64,000 bases of DNA from Trichopria drosophilae (taxonomy: Eukaryota; Arthropoda; Insecta; Hymenoptera; Diapriidae). The notes under the pieces were generated by a model. That model saw nothing but the letters and a program-made list of their open reading frames with translations, had not been told where the DNA came from and did not search any database. A program made the translations under genes and the position numbers. Below, one piece after another: positions 1-14,500 of the stretch. Numbering within the stretch: the first letter of the stretch is position 1; the number at the start of each line of letters is the position of its first letter. The stretch lies in assembly GCA_030407085.1 (NCBI GenBank), contig CM059586.1, forward strand, positions 107,149,501 through 107,213,500, given 5' to 3'.

Positions 1-1846
1 GAAGGGAAGTAAATAGGGTAGGAGATGAGATAAAAATGGAAGAGGTAGAAAATGAAATAAAAAGACTACAAAAGGGCAAAGCAGCTGGACTGGATGACAT
101 TAGAAATGAGGCATGGAAGGAGGGCGGGGAAAGGGTTGGGAAAAGATTGGGGAGATGTTGAAAAGGGTATGGGAAGGCGAAGGTTTCCCGGAGAGATGGA
201 GAGTGGGAGCGGTGGTACCGATTTGGAAGAGAGGAGAGAGAAAAGAGCCTGGAAACTATAGAGGGGTAATGATGACAAGTACGGGGTATAAAATATATGC
301 GAACATCTTGAACAAAGGGTTGATAAAAGAGCTGGATGAGAAGGGAGGGTGCTGGATTTAGGAAAGGAAGAGGGACCGTGGAAAATGTTAAGATCCTGAA
401 GCATATAGTGGGAAGGAGGTTGAAAGAAAAAAAGAAAGTGTGGGCATTTTTCATGGATCTAAAGGCAGCTTTTGATAGAGTGGATAGAGAGTTGTTGTGG
501 GGTATGATGAGGAAGAGAGGGATAAGAGAGAGGTTAATAGATAGAGTTAGGGAGGTATACGTAGAGACGAGACGTGTTGTGAAGGTAGGAGATAAAATAT
601 CAAGGGAATTCTGGGTAGAGAAGGGGGTAAGACAGGGCTGCCCGATGAGTCCGACCCTGTTTAACATATATTTGGCGGATATTGAAGAGGAGCTGAGGAA
701 AGGAAGGGGAGGAATTAGGGTAGGAAATGATCGGATAAAATCAATAGAATATGCGGATGATATTGTGTTGCTGGCAGAGAGAGAGGAAGGATTAAGAGAC
801 ATGATAAGGGGAGTAAAAAGATATATGGAAGGAAAAAAGCTCGAATTGAGTGTGGAGAAATCAAAAGTGATGGTTTTTAAAAATAAGGGAGAGAGGGAGA
901 AGGAAAGATTTTGGTGATGGGGAAAAGAAAGAATAGAGGAAGTGAAGGAATACAAATATTTAGGGTATGTGGTAACTAGGCATAGAGGGGGAAAAGAACA
1001 CGTGAGAGAAAGGGTGGCAATGGGATGGGTATGGAGCTACGGAGAGAGGAAATTTAAAAGGGATGTAAGGTGGAGGTTAAAACTGTTTGACAGTATAGTG
1101 AAAGGGATTTTATTTTATGGAGTGGAGAAATGGGGCTACAAAGAATGGAAGGAGGTGGAAGGGCTGCAAGAAAAATACCTCAAGTGGATTTTAGGGCTGG
1201 AAAGAGTAACACCGGGGTATATAGTGAGAGAAGAGTTGAAAAGAAATAAATTGAGGGTGGAAATGGGATGGAGGGCGGGAAGGTTTGAGGAAAAACTGGA
1301 GAAAGGAGGAGGAGGGGAGTAGTTCGGGTTGAAATGCATGTTGGAGAAAAGGAAGGATGAAACAGAGAATAATAGTCCTATTATCCTGAGTGAATGGACG
1401 AGAGAGAGTGTTGAGAGGGGGAATTATTTATGGAGAGGAGGAATGAGTGAGGAAGCTTTGAATGAATGTGGAGAGAATAAATGGGAGCGTTTGAGGGAAA
1501 GGGATATAGAAGAGGATGAACAAGAGAGAGGGGAGAAAGTGAGAGCTTCTAGGTCATGTGTGAGTTGGGTACCAACGTATGTACGAATCTGTAAGAGAAA
1601 TGAGGGGAAAAGATTGGTGAGAATAGCGAGGTGGAGATGCGGGAACGAGGAGAGGGGGAATAGGTCCTGGATGGAGGAGGACGAGAGAAAGTGTAGATTG
1701 TGCGAGAGGGAGAGAGAGAATGTTGATCTAAGAAGCAACTGCGAGTATGTGAGGGAGAAAGGAGAAAGAGGTATGGATGTATTAAATGAGGATGGTAGGG
1801 GAGTTGGATGGATGGAGATGATAGAACTAGTAAGAAGAGAGAGAGA

Positions 1847-1923
<77 letters not shown>

Positions 1924-2090
1924 TGTGTTTGTGTGTAAATGATTAAGTAATTGTTATGTTTGTATGTTTGTTTGATTCATGTGTTGCATAACCGCGGTAA
2001 ATGTAATGTGGAATCATGTTTTGTACAAAGGAAGTCCTATGTAAGCACATTATTGTAAAGGCATAATAAATATCTATCATCAATACAATA
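1..2090 (+). pseudogene. Decayed non-LTR retrotransposon (LINE), reverse transcriptase region and 3' end
   Basis: Fragments of one reverse transcriptase lie in successive plus frames. A finger-domain start reads KAAGLDDIRNEAW at about 90-130, then GNYRGVMMTS at about 260. The next frame (336-917) has motif A (FMDLKAAFDRVD), motif B (GVRQGCPMSPTLFNIY) and the catalytic box YADD near 750. A thumb and C-terminal part follows at 942-1322, and a cysteine-containing tail (CRLCERE) at about 1690. At least three frameshifts or stops separate these pieces, so the copy is dead although YADD is kept. The 5' end lies left of the window. After a GA microsatellite comes an AT-rich 3' UTR with AATAAA and an ATCAATA-like tail ending near 2090, next to an XPO7 exon on the other strand. 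The clade is not certain. Confidence 0.85.
1834..1922. repeat. GA dinucleotide microsatellite
   Basis: About 90 bases of almost uninterrupted GA repeats lie inside the 3' part of the LINE. Translated, they give an Arg-Glu run, which is an artefact of the repeat and not a domain. Confidence 0.95.
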
Positions 2091-2093
2091 AAC

Positions 2094-2272
2094 ATTCATG
2101 AAAAAAGGATACATCCAGTCGAATAGCATCATGTACGATGCTTTATTATTAAAAGCATACGCAAGGCCTCGTAAGTCTCTTGCGAGACCTATCAATGCTT
2201 TCTTTGCATCATCCGCAGCAAACAGTGGCGAATCAGCCGAACCCATCAATTGCCCGAGACTTTCTAACGCAG
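2094..2272 (-). CDS. XPO7: XPO7 coding exon 8, last one visible, end uncertain
   Basis: The acceptor is TTGTAG. The exon reads [18 protein letters not shown], then [19 protein letters not shown] and [17 protein letters not shown], against human RDLRGIAFAFNAKTSFMML. Similarity stops after the Met at 2099-2097. The only nearby donor is a weak GTTTAT at 2093, and the 3' tail of the LINE begins within about ten bases. The true 3' border is therefore not settled. Confidence 0.8.
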
Positions 2273-5200
2273 CTACAAAAAATACAATTTTTTATACCTG
2301 CATTGCATCGAATAATTTAAAATTCTTACCTGTCAACGGTAGCATAAAAGTATGAAATCTTTCTTCGTCTTCTCCCAAGTCGACCATTAACAGTCTTCCC
2401 AACGATGTATAAAACATTGATCGGCAACGCATTTCTGAAACTGCTACGGTATTTCCCAAAAACGGAAAGTGTTCGCTCTGATGATATAAAAGATCGATTA
2501 AACATTTTTTATATCCTTTTAAATATTAAAAATACTTACCGTATGGTTATTCAACATGAACTGAACTTCTTCCAACTTGACGAGTTTGCGTACGCAACTG
2601 TAACCTACTGACAAGTCGTTCAACAATTGCAAAGTCTTGGAAATTATTTGTTCGCTTCTTCCCCAGTATTTTAAATTTGTTATTCTGTTAAAAAAAAAAA
2701 CATTTTAAAATGTGTTATCTCGAATTAAATTATTTTACTTACATTTTCCTAATAAAGACGCTGAGGACCATAGCCTCGTCTGTGAGTCCTAAAACGTCTG
2801 AAAGTCGCCTGTAGACTTTGGAATTTCTTTGTACTTGATCGCCGGCATAAATTTTTCGAAATTGCTCGAAGAAGCTCAACATTGCTAATTCGAGTTTTTC
2901 ACAGCCACCTTGAGCTAGCCTTGAATCGGTCAGATTCATTAGCTGCAGGACCCGACATACTAGTTCGCCGTCCATTGCATCGTGATCTTCGTCACTGTTG
3001 AACGACAGTCTGCCACCGATAGCACTTCCTACGATCGACAATATTAAATTAAATGTTTTCTTAAACAAACTTCTTACACAACTCACCAATAATGTAAACA
3101 AGCCAAGTGAGTTGCCCTTCTTGAATCAAGATGTCAACATGTTGCGCTTTATATTGCACTATTGGCGTTCCACTCTGAACCGATTGGGCCATAAGTTCCT
3201 GGTATGTCCTAGCAGCTTGATCGAACAATTGCACCAGTAATGTGCACGTTTTCTGATATTCGCATCGACCAATCACGGACAACTGCTCCAATTGTTGCTG
3301 AACCATACCGAGATCGTCCAAAGGATCCTCTAAACCTTCCCCGACGACCACTGCGACAGACTCGAGCCTCGAGGTTATATAAGCGTTAGAAACTTCCGGA
3401 GTGTAGGTTTCCAATAAATGAGGTTCGGTAGCCTTGACGTAAGGAACCGAAGCCACCATTCGCTGCCACAGGCTTAATAAATAATGCACGCTGTTCGGCG
3501 CAAATTGCCACATTTGCAGACTCTGTACTGTAAACTTGGCGATTAGCTCGATTGCTTCTGGATAATTTTCCACCATTACCAATTCGCCAAGTTGATAATT
3601 GCTTTTTAAACGTGCCAGCAATCTACAAAACTCATGGTAATTACCCGGGTCGCTGAGACCCTGGGGATTTTGCAACGTATGCTTCACGCCGTTTACAAGA
3701 TGTGTAAGGAATTTCGCTCGCTCGCTATTCGTGAACAAACTTCGCCTGACGGAAGAAATTTGTACGAGACAGGAAAGCGCTAATGAAGATAGAGTATTTG
3801 GTAAACTATGATACAAATCGAAAAACAGTTTGAGCGTGGAAAAGTCGAGGAATGCCGGTCTCCAACTTGTTGGAATTTGTACGGTGCAAAGATCGTCCGA
3901 ACTTTCATCCGTCGACGTCCCTATGAAATCGAAGGTCAGACAGTTTTGTGCGAGTCTTAACAGTTGCGTCATGAGCCCATGCTGAAAGAATAAAATTTCT
4001 TCCGTTATATTATCCGCACTTTTACTTTCTGCGCGGTAAACTTACTTGTGCTTCGTCATTAAAATTCAAATTTTTGCAATTTCCGCATGCTGTGGCTAAC
4101 AATGAACAAGATAATCTGAAAATCTCAAAAAGCTGGGTATCCCTAAAACTACTAGCTATTTTTCTGTGCTTTGTAAGCGACCGATTAGCATCTGCTTCGG
4201 ATATTTGATTCATCTCGCACGTCAACTGCGACAGCAACTGTACACCTACCATGCAGTGTTCCACGGAACCCTGAAATTGTTACGTCGTAAATATTTTTCA
4301 AGATTCGTCTTATTGTGGTGCTCGAAAATTACCTGCAGAAATGTTGAAACGTCACTAACTACATTTCTAAAAACATAGTCGTCTTTATCCGCGTCGAACC
4401 AGCCGAGCTTCGAAATTCTCGCAAAGAGAGTGACCAAGGCTTGTATAACAAAATTAGGCAATTTCGGTTGAGTTGCAAGGTAATTGAGGACGTAATTTCC
4501 TAGAGAAGAAAGATTATTGTAAAGTTTCTGAGATCAATCTTTAAATAGTTTTTATTGAAGCGTTTTAATCTGTATTTTGAGAGTGTATTTTGGTTTTAAA
4601 CATATTCAATCAGGACTGTACACATTATTTTTGGATTTTTAAATGTATTTTTAATGTTCAAGTTAAATAAATTAAATTAAACGATATAAATGTATCATTG
4701 TATTATATTTCCTTTTTTGACCTGATGTTTTCTTCTTTATGGAAACCAGGTCTATGTACACAATTCATTTTAATTTTATATTGTTATTTCTAGTATGTAA
4801 GTTTAGTTTTTATTTCAAGTGTTCTCCAAAAGTGTTTTCGTTTCGCTAAAATACCTCTGTTTTTCTTTCGCAGACAAGCCTAGCCTTGCGGATACGATAG
4901 TTACCTACTTATATGTTATTTTATTTTCTATGTAGAAATTATTATTGTATACGAACTCTTGGAGAATAAATTTATTATTATTATTATTATTAAATACGCC
5001 TTATGTCCTGCACAAAAGTAAAGAACAAGATCTTCAATAAATTTGCACGTTTCGACTCCTTCCGAGCCTCTTCAAGTGCAACAATGACTAAAAATAAAGT
5101 GACGAAATTGTAATTTTTGTCCCTTTATATACCTTCTAATTCTTGGCAGAGAATTGGGTTAATAATACTGTTTTAATATGTTAATCAGATCAGAATGTAT

Positions 5201-8200
5201 TTCATACAATTTTTACATGTCTTCTATTTTGTTTAACCCTTTTTTTTTTGACCGAAATGAGAGAAGCAAGTACGTCAACATCAGCTCAGTTTCAACAGTA
5301 GAAATAATTTTTGGAAAATACCCTATTAAAAATAAAAATCCATCCCTCCAATCACTAAGACGTGTGGATGATTTAATTTGTATTTTCAAGATTATCTGAA
5401 ATATTTTTCACTGTAGTTCTCTATATAACTTATTACCTTTTTCTTATCGGACATATTCATTGCGAGTTAACTATCCTTTTTATGTGCCGTTCAATGCAAA
5501 AAATTATTTACTAAATAGAGCACAAGCAGCAAAGTATAAAACCTATTATTCGAAGAATATACAAATAACTTCTGGAGTACCGCAAGGATCTCATTTAGGC
5601 CCGTTGCTGTTTATTTTATATATCAACGATGTCTCTTCAGTGATTCAAAATTCACAAATATTACTTTTCGCTGATGATGTTAAAATTTTTCGAAACATAA
5701 ATTCTTTATCGGATGCCAAATTACTTCAGGACGATCTTGATAGATTTTCGGATTGGTGTATAAGAAATATGATGTCATTAAATTTACAGAAATGCCATTC
5801 TATATCCTATTTTAAATCTAGGAATTCATTAAACTTTGAGTATATACTGTCAGGTCAGCAATTATCTAAAATTTACCAAATAAAAGATCTCGGAGTATTT
5901 TTTTATGAGAAACTGACTTTCAAAAATCATATTAATTATGTTACTAATAAAGCACTGAAAATGTTGAGATTTTTACAAAGGACAAGTATAAACTTCACTA
6001 TTATTGACACAATAAGAATGCTTTACATAACTCTAATTCGGTCTATTTTACTTTATGCATCGCCAATTTGGTCACCGATATACAGGGTGATCGGCCAACC
6101 ATTACCCAGCGGCTAACTGTAGATTGTACAGATAATTCTGAGCAACTTTTTCCTCTGAAAAAATTTCCGGGAAGGTAGAGTTTTTAAGTTATTGGCGGAT
6201 CCAATATGGCGGACGAATTTTTGAACAGTGAATGGATCTTGTTGAAAATCGTTACTCGGGGGTTTCCGGGGTCACAGATTGCTATATTGAAAATTATTTT
6301 TTTGGCATCAGAATTATTAATTAGTTTTCCCACTTAGAATTTGTGGAATATAATTTTTCGCATTCAAAATGGGGGATCGAAAATGGTGGACCAATATCCA
6401 AAATGCACTTGATTCGTGTGAAACTCGGTACTAGGCGGTTTTGGCCTAGTACCACCATATTGGATCCGCCATTTTGAATTCTATAAAATACGATATTACT
6501 AATAATAGTCCATATTTAACTTTACAATTTAGGCATTATTACATATTCTTTTTATGATCATTTGTATTGTTTTTTTTTAAGTAATGTAATTTTTTTCATT
6601 ACTTTTCTCACTTTTGGCCACTTAAAAGGTCCACCATTTTGGTTTTTCGAAAAACACCATACGGCTCTAAAAAATGGACATTTCAAGCAAAATTTTAAGC
6701 CCTTATAAATAATTTTATCTCAAAAATTGAAATGCGCAGGGGGGTGGCCGTTTTGACAAAGAATGCCCCATATATACGTGTAATTACTACTGATAACAAT
6801 GTACAAATAGAAATATTGTAGAAGTTTCATCAAGAATAAATACAATTACAATTACAATAAAAATGCCATGTTGTTTAGGTCGTTTTTTTTTATTTTTCTC
6901 GATTTTCTCCATCGAAAAGGATATTAATAAACGAAATGCGTATATAAAAGGTGATCCCGATAGTTGAACATAAATAATAGAATATTTTTTAGAAGCAATA
7001 GCCAATTCAAAATGGCGAGAACAAAGCAAATTTTTTCAAAATTATTAATTCCTTGTATTTATAAAACATTAATTCAGCCAATTTTACTAGATGCATCACT
7101 GATATGGTTTCCCTAACTGCGTATGCTACAAGAGAATTAGAATCCGTTCAAAGGAAATTTATGCGCTTTCTTTCCTATAAGATAGGGCAACCTATATCGT
7201 ACGATTGCCATAACTACCAATTAATTAAGAAATTTGACTTACATATTCTGAAATCAATTCATGATCTAAATGACGGGATATCAGTTCGTAAGGTATTGTC
7301 TGGATTAGTACACGATTCCCAAATCTCTGGTTTGTTCCGATATAGACACGTTTTATATTCCATTGATAATTTCAGAGCATTGTATGAAAGATCGTGCAAA
7401 TGAAATAGAAGTTTTCAATCCACTGTATACCGCCTAACACGCAAATGGAATCTATTAATTTTATTAAATAATTAAATATTATCCTGCCAAAAATGAAGCG
7501 TACAGTAAAGCATCCGGTGATAGTACAAGAAACGTTTTGACGAAATTGTATGCTTAACCCTTTGCGGCATACATTTTTCTTTACACGGAAAACAGGTGAA
7601 AATTGTTACTCGGGGGTTTTCGGAGTCAGATTTTGAAAATTCAAAATGGCGGATTCAAGATGGCCGACCAAAATGTGAAAAATTACACAAACTTGATGAA
7701 ACTGGGTGAAAATTTACTTGATCTAGATAACATTGGGTACTCTATGTACTCTGAATGTTAAATGTATAAACTGTGATCACATTCGTAATCAGTGACGTCG
7801 AAAATCCACGAAAAACCCACTTTCATCAATATCCGGTACTTTTTCACTTTTCGGTCGGCCATTTTGGATCGGCCATTTTGCATTTCTCAAAGCCGACTTC
7901 AAATTCGTAATCAGCGACCCCAAAAACCTCCGAGTACCAAATTTGGTTCTAATTTACCCTTTAGTTCGTTGAAAAATGATTTCTTTCTAACAAATCGACG
8001 TTTTTTTAAATTTATTTATTTATAATTGTTAATAATTTTGCGTAATTACATTTATTATCCTTTTCGTTACGTACCAAAAGGCCCCATCTATCATTATAAA
8101 AAGATTTTTTGAATATTGCTTTGAAAGCATTGAAACTATAGAGAAAAGTTGTGAATAAAAAAGGTGATAATGGGCTACCACCATGGCGCAAAGGGTTAAC

Positions 8201-8486
8201 GAAGCGAATCGCACGCTTAAAAGAAGTTTAAATGACGCTTAATTGAGTAGAGTGCTGAAGCATGAATATGCACCTTTTAAGCGATATCTAAGCGTCCAAT
8301 TAAGTGGCTTTTAAGAGTGCATGAAGTCTTTTTTTACTTTTGTACGCTACATGAGAAACCCAAAATTAAAGAGTTCATGAGACATTCGACAAGAAGGAGT
8401 AAAGTGATTTTTACAATCTTGTACAAGTTTCCTTACGAAACCTTATAATGTTCGGTGTTGAAAAATTATTTTGATCCACATTATTA

Positions 8487-8517
<31 letters not shown>

Positions 8518-11500
8518 TTAAACAGGCCTGAAGCCCTTCTATAAATGTACATAATATGGTATAGCGCACTTAAACGCTTGTGAACAATTGGTATAAAAGT
8601 ATAGTATAATAGTACAATAGTAGTTTTCTTAATTCTAAATTCAAAATTCTATAGCGTGTATCACAAAGGTTAGTTGTTTAATACATAATAATCGTATATC
8701 CGTCACTTTACAATAATATAAATAAGTAAATACCTAGCAAGTCGTTGATTTCGACCTCGATAAATGTGAAAAAAAAAGGGGAGAAAACAAACCAAGACTT
8801 GAAGTAACTTCAAATAACTAACAAATTTTAGTTTAACATCAAATAGGACACCAAGATCTTTTACTGTATAGACCCTTTCTAAAAGTGTAGAATTCAAAAA
8901 ATAGTCGTACGAGTCTGGTGATGTAAATAATGAGAATGTAATAGCATAGCATTTTCGCAGGTTGAGTTTCATTCCATTTGTAATACACCATAAGTTTAAG
9001 TTCTGTAGATCTTGTATGTGGGAAGAATCTTTCTCCGAATTAACCACCGAATAAATTTTCATTTAATAATATTGGTCCCAAATGTCTCATTTAGGCCCGT
9101 TACTATTTTTAATTTTTATAAACGATATTGTAGATTTTATTTCTAGTTCTCATTGTCTCCTATATGCTGACGATCTGAAGTTATATCGTGTTATTGATTC
9201 TCCCTTGTCAGCTTCATCCCGTGACTTGTGTGGTATTTCCTCGTGGTGTCATATTAATGGTTTACAGTTAAATGCCTCAAAGTCAACATTTATGCACTTT
9301 ACTAAATCTAATAATCCAGTGCAATTTCAGTATCAGATTGATGGGATCGATTTAGTTCGTTCTGTGACGATTAGAGACTTAGGTGTCACTTTTGATAGTT
9401 CTTTAACTTTTTCGAATCATTTAGAATACGTTATAAAAGTAGCCAACAGAAGTTTAGGTTTTCTTTTTAGATCAACGAAGCTTTTCACTGACTGTCAGGC
9501 TATAATTCACATTTTCAAAAGTATAGTTCTTCCCCATTGTATATATGCATCAGAAATGTGGCGTCCTTATTTGAAATACAACATCGGTAGATTGGAAGCG
9601 ATCCAGAGGAAGTTTTTAAGATTTCTATCGCATAAAACTGATACTCCTATGCATCGGTTCTCACACGAATATGGACTAAAATGTTTGATTTGCGCACGAT
9701 ACAATCAATTCATGAATTTAGAGATTCCCTTTTTGTCTATAACGTTATGCCTGACTCTTATAACGCTCAAGAAATTACCAATTTATTCTCTCTTCGGACA
9801 GTACGTTATGCACATCGTATACATCGTCCACTTTCTGAGGTTCAATGTAAATCGAGCAGATTTTATTTCTCTACGATAAATAGAATCACTCGTCTGTGGA
9901 ATAATCTGCCTGAGGAAATAAGATCTGCTCGATCTTTATCACTTTTTATACTTAGATGTAAGACTTATAAGTGTGAATATTATGAATGAATGTAAGATTG
10001 TATCAAGAGACCACTATTATTATTTTCTTTTTTGTAACAAGGGCATTTATGTCTGTTAATATACTAATAAATAAATAAATAAATAAATAAATGTGATCCT
10101 TGTGGAACCCCAGATGATACCAATATTTCATGCGAAAGAAAGTTTTTAAACCTCACAATTAGTTTCCTATTTGCCAAGTAACTTTGGAACCAATTGAATA
10201 AACTTCCTGACTTTATTATACTAGAAGAATATTAAGCTTTATTTATTAATGTTACCAAAATGTTAATGGATTAAGAACAAAGTGCGATATTGTAAATACT
10301 ACTGTTTCGTCTTTAGCACCTCATCCAGACTTGCTTCTGTTAACAGAAACCTATCTTCACCCAGGAATACTCAACAATGAACTGGGTTTTACCGGTTATA
10401 ATCTGTTTCGTCGGGACAGAGTTTCTGTTACCGGTGTTAGTGGATATGGAGGAGGTGTATTAATTGCTGCTAGTCAAGCTCTCAAGGCAACAATTTGTGA
10501 AGGTGTTCATACCGATATTGAGCAAATGTTTATAACTATTTTGGTCGGAATCCGAAGATTACTCATTGGTTTAATTTACATTCCGCCACGTTCTGATCCC
10601 AGCGTATATTACAAACATTACGAAGAAATCGACTATCTAGTAACAAAATACCCTGATCACGAGTTGTTTTTGTTTGGTGACTACAATTTGCCGTCAACCA
10701 CATGGAACTTGCCTTCTGGAGTTAACAATTGTACACATCCTGATGTGGTTGTACGAGAAGGGGCAAAGATTATTGGTAATCTTGCAGCGCTACATAATCT
10801 GTATCAATCTTTCCCCGAATCTTTGGACAAACATTACACTTTGGACCTGGCTTTTAGCAATGAAGGAAGTTTAGTGTATGTTCCGTCAACAGATTATTTG
10901 GTTCCAGAAGATTGTCATCATCCTTCAGCATTTTTTAAGATTGATAGCTCGGATCATGCTTTAATGGACTTTCAAAGCGCTCAATGGGATTTTCGCAATG
11001 CACCGTATGACAGCATTTCATCATCACTGTGCGAAGTTGATTGGGACTCATTGCTGTCAGAGATTAAGCTAGAGGATAATATCTCTATTTTTTATAATAC
11101 AGTCTACTCGACTATAAATAGATACGTTTCGGTTAAGAGAGTTTATTCTTCTAGTTATCCTATCTGGTACACCCGAGAGCTAAAAGATTTAATAGTTGAT
11201 AAGAAAATCGCTCATAGGAACTGGTGCGAATCAGGAAGGTTGTCTCATTTTATAATATTTAAGCAGTTACGCGCAAAGTGCATACGACTCTCGAAGTTAT
11301 CATATAGAAATTATATTAGCAAAGTGGAATTGAATGCGAAATCCAACGTCAAAGCGTTTTGGTCGTATGTTAGGAACCTGAAATCATCAAATGGAGTCCC
11401 GAACTCTATATTTTTTGATAATCATCGCGTCTCAGCTGGACCAGACATATCTAACCTCTTCGCTAGTTACTTCTCTTCCGTTCATATAAAATCCAGCTCA

Positions 11501-14500
11501 GTAGATTTAAGAAATTACGATTTAGAGGAGGAGGGAATACTTAATGATATGTTTGTTACAGAGGATGACATTACTCGGGCCCTAAATAACATAGAGGATA
11601 AATTTAGTTTTGGACCTGACTTCTTACCCTCGGTTTTTATTAAGAAATGCATTGGTCCATTACTAAAACCCATTTTGTTTATTTTTAATAAGTCCTTGTC
11701 TGAAGGTTTTTTACCTAATGTTTGGAAACGTTCCTTTATCACGCCTATTTTCAAAGCTGGCAATGCATGTAACGTAAGAGATTACAGACCGGTATCACTT
11801 ATTAACATCCTACCCAAATTACTCGATGCAATCGTCGCAACTAAAATCTCGAATGCCTTTTCGTCTATTATAGTGGATGCGCAACATGGATTTGTACGGG
11901 GTAAATCTACCATTTCGAATTTACTAATTTATAATGATTTTATTGTTCAGGCACTGGAGAGTTCCAGACAGGTTGACTCAATCTGTCTGGATTTCTCCAA
12001 AGCTTTTGATACGGTTGATCATGGGTGTTTGATAGATAAACTATATCACTTAGGGCTCAGAGGGAAGGTCCTTAAATGGATCTCTTCCTTTTTAGTCGAT
12101 CGTGAACATATCGTTAGGGTAAAAGGCAATAATTCTAACAAATACCTTACTACATCAGGTGTTCCGCAGGGCTCGCACCTAGGACCTGTCTTATTTATAT
12201 TATTCATAAACGATATTGTACAATCGGTTACCTGTAAGATACTTATCTACGCTGATGATGTCAAAATATTCTCTGAAATCAGAAGCCCTAGGGATGCAAT
12301 CAAGCTGCAATGTGATTTGGAGGCGTTGGTCAAGTGGTCATTGGATAACAGACTTTGTCTAAATATTGCTAAGTGTAAGTCCATTTCTTTCTACAGAATT
12401 AGAGAACCTATGCTTTTTTCATATTCCATAAATGGTGTTGGTCTAGAGTCAGTTTCCTCAATAAAGGATCTCGGAGTAATTTTCGATCGCTCTTTGAATT
12501 TTAAGGAACATTTAAAGTATGTGGTAACAAAATCTTACAGAACTCTTGGATTCTTGATCAGAACTACCAAGAACTTTCATAATATTCATACGATCATATA
12601 TCTCTATCGCACATTAATTCTGCCTCATTTATTATATTGCTCATCTATATGGACACCTTTCGTTGCTACTGATATTTCTGATCTTGAATCGATACAACAC
12701 AAGTTTGTGAGATATTTATCTCGAAAGGCTGGGAATCCGATGCACCCATTTGACCATGTTTACGATGACAGAGCTAAGTCTTTTGATCTGCAATCGGTAA
12801 AGTCCCTACATTCATACCACGATATTTTACTAGCTTATAAAATTCTTAGAGGTTTGATTCATAGTGAGGAAGTAACGGGTTTATTTATACAGCGGTCAAT
12901 CTCGCACCAGCTTCGTACTATCCGATTCGTCGAAGAATCCGCTAATCGCACAAATTATGGGTTTAATTCTACGGTACCAAGGCTAAAGCGGGCGTGGAAT
13001 TTATTACCACAATCGATTACTTCGGAGAGACTGACAAATTTTAAATACTATGTACTCGGGCTCACTAAAACTTTTTGTTAATTAATTGAATTATTCGTTA
13101 TTACACTTTAATTTTATATTATTATTTTAGTTTATATCATTTATTGTTACTCAAATTGTATAGCGCCCAATTATGTTTTTTTTTGTTATATTTTGTGTAA
13201 AGGCACTTCTAGTGCCGTTGATTCTAAATAAATAAATAAATTAATTATCAGCGAACATTTTTATAAGGATACAGATGTATCACACTTATCATATTAAGTC
13301 TTGGAAATTGATTCACGGTAGTAGATCAGTCGTTGGCGTCACACGCAGTCTTTGTTTCATGTTAAGAGTCGCATACCTTTGATTACGACTGGATAAGTGA
13401 CTGAATGGGAAACACCTTATTTAACGATAATTAATTTATCTTTACAAAAATTAAATTACATAAAAAAAAATTATTAAAAATTAATTTTTATATAAAGTAT
13501 GGACAAAAATATAAAAATGTTTGCAAGGTAAGTATTTTTTTCTTATACATTAATCTGTTCCTGTACGCTTCCAAAGCATACGTAGCCGTTCACAAATTCA
13601 CGCTTTAAGTACTCCTATCGAACTTTCATGGAAGCGTTTCCCAAACTTCAATTTCACTCTTTATGAACTCTTAATGAACGCTCACATTTTTGGCAGGGTT
13701 GCTTCGGAATATCACATCTTTGGATATGAATCAGGGTTTTGTGAGTCATAGCAAAAGTCTATTATTATTTATTTATTTATTATTTATTATATTTTTTTTT
13801 AACGGGCGGAATTGCCCTTTTACAAAGTTTGTTCATACATACTGAATAATAATTGTTATATTTGCGAGAGCTGCAGATCGACTTAAGAAGATGGCGCCAT
13901 ACTTCACATTTGTGTATGAAATGTAGGAAACTGCAGAAACCTACACCAAGTACAGCAGCGGTCATGAGTCGATTTCCGCCAGATAAACAATATTTTCGAG
14001 ACGTAAACAAACAACGTGGCTCGTCTTACCAACAGCGAGCTGCTGCTTGAAAACGAAATCGAAAAATTGTTCACCCAACAGGGATCGAACTCACGACCTA
14101 CGACTTCGTAGTCCAGAGCGTTAACCGCCTGAGCCACGAAGCCGATTATTATATTATTAGTTTTTCTTATTTTGATTTTATGTATATTTCTATGTTATTA
14201 TGTCAGTGCACATGTAAAATCACGTCAACACTGTAAATTTACCACGATTTTAACTGGTGTTATAATTTCCACCATTTCGATTTAAACTTGGACACTTGTG
14301 ACAGTGTATGCATCAGAAATTTTGAATTCTTATTTGAAATACGACATCAACAGGTTGGAAACGGTTCGGAGGAAGTTTTTAAGATTTCTATCTCATAAAT
14401 CTGACGTTTCTCACACGATTATAAACCGATTTCAACGATATTTAATTTATGTATGATACATATGAATTTAAACATTCTCTTTTAGTGTAGTGATGTCAAA

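Noticed and set aside
66..404. Minus-strand frames over the left LINE (66-404, 1136-1339, 1424-1738)
   Set aside because: They are complements of the purine-rich RT frame, serine/proline/leucine-rich and without family match.
14082..14144. Functional tRNA-Arg gene (ACG in the loop)
   Set aside because: The A and B boxes are good, but the anticodon stem does not pair and a SINE body with a LINE-like tail follows directly.
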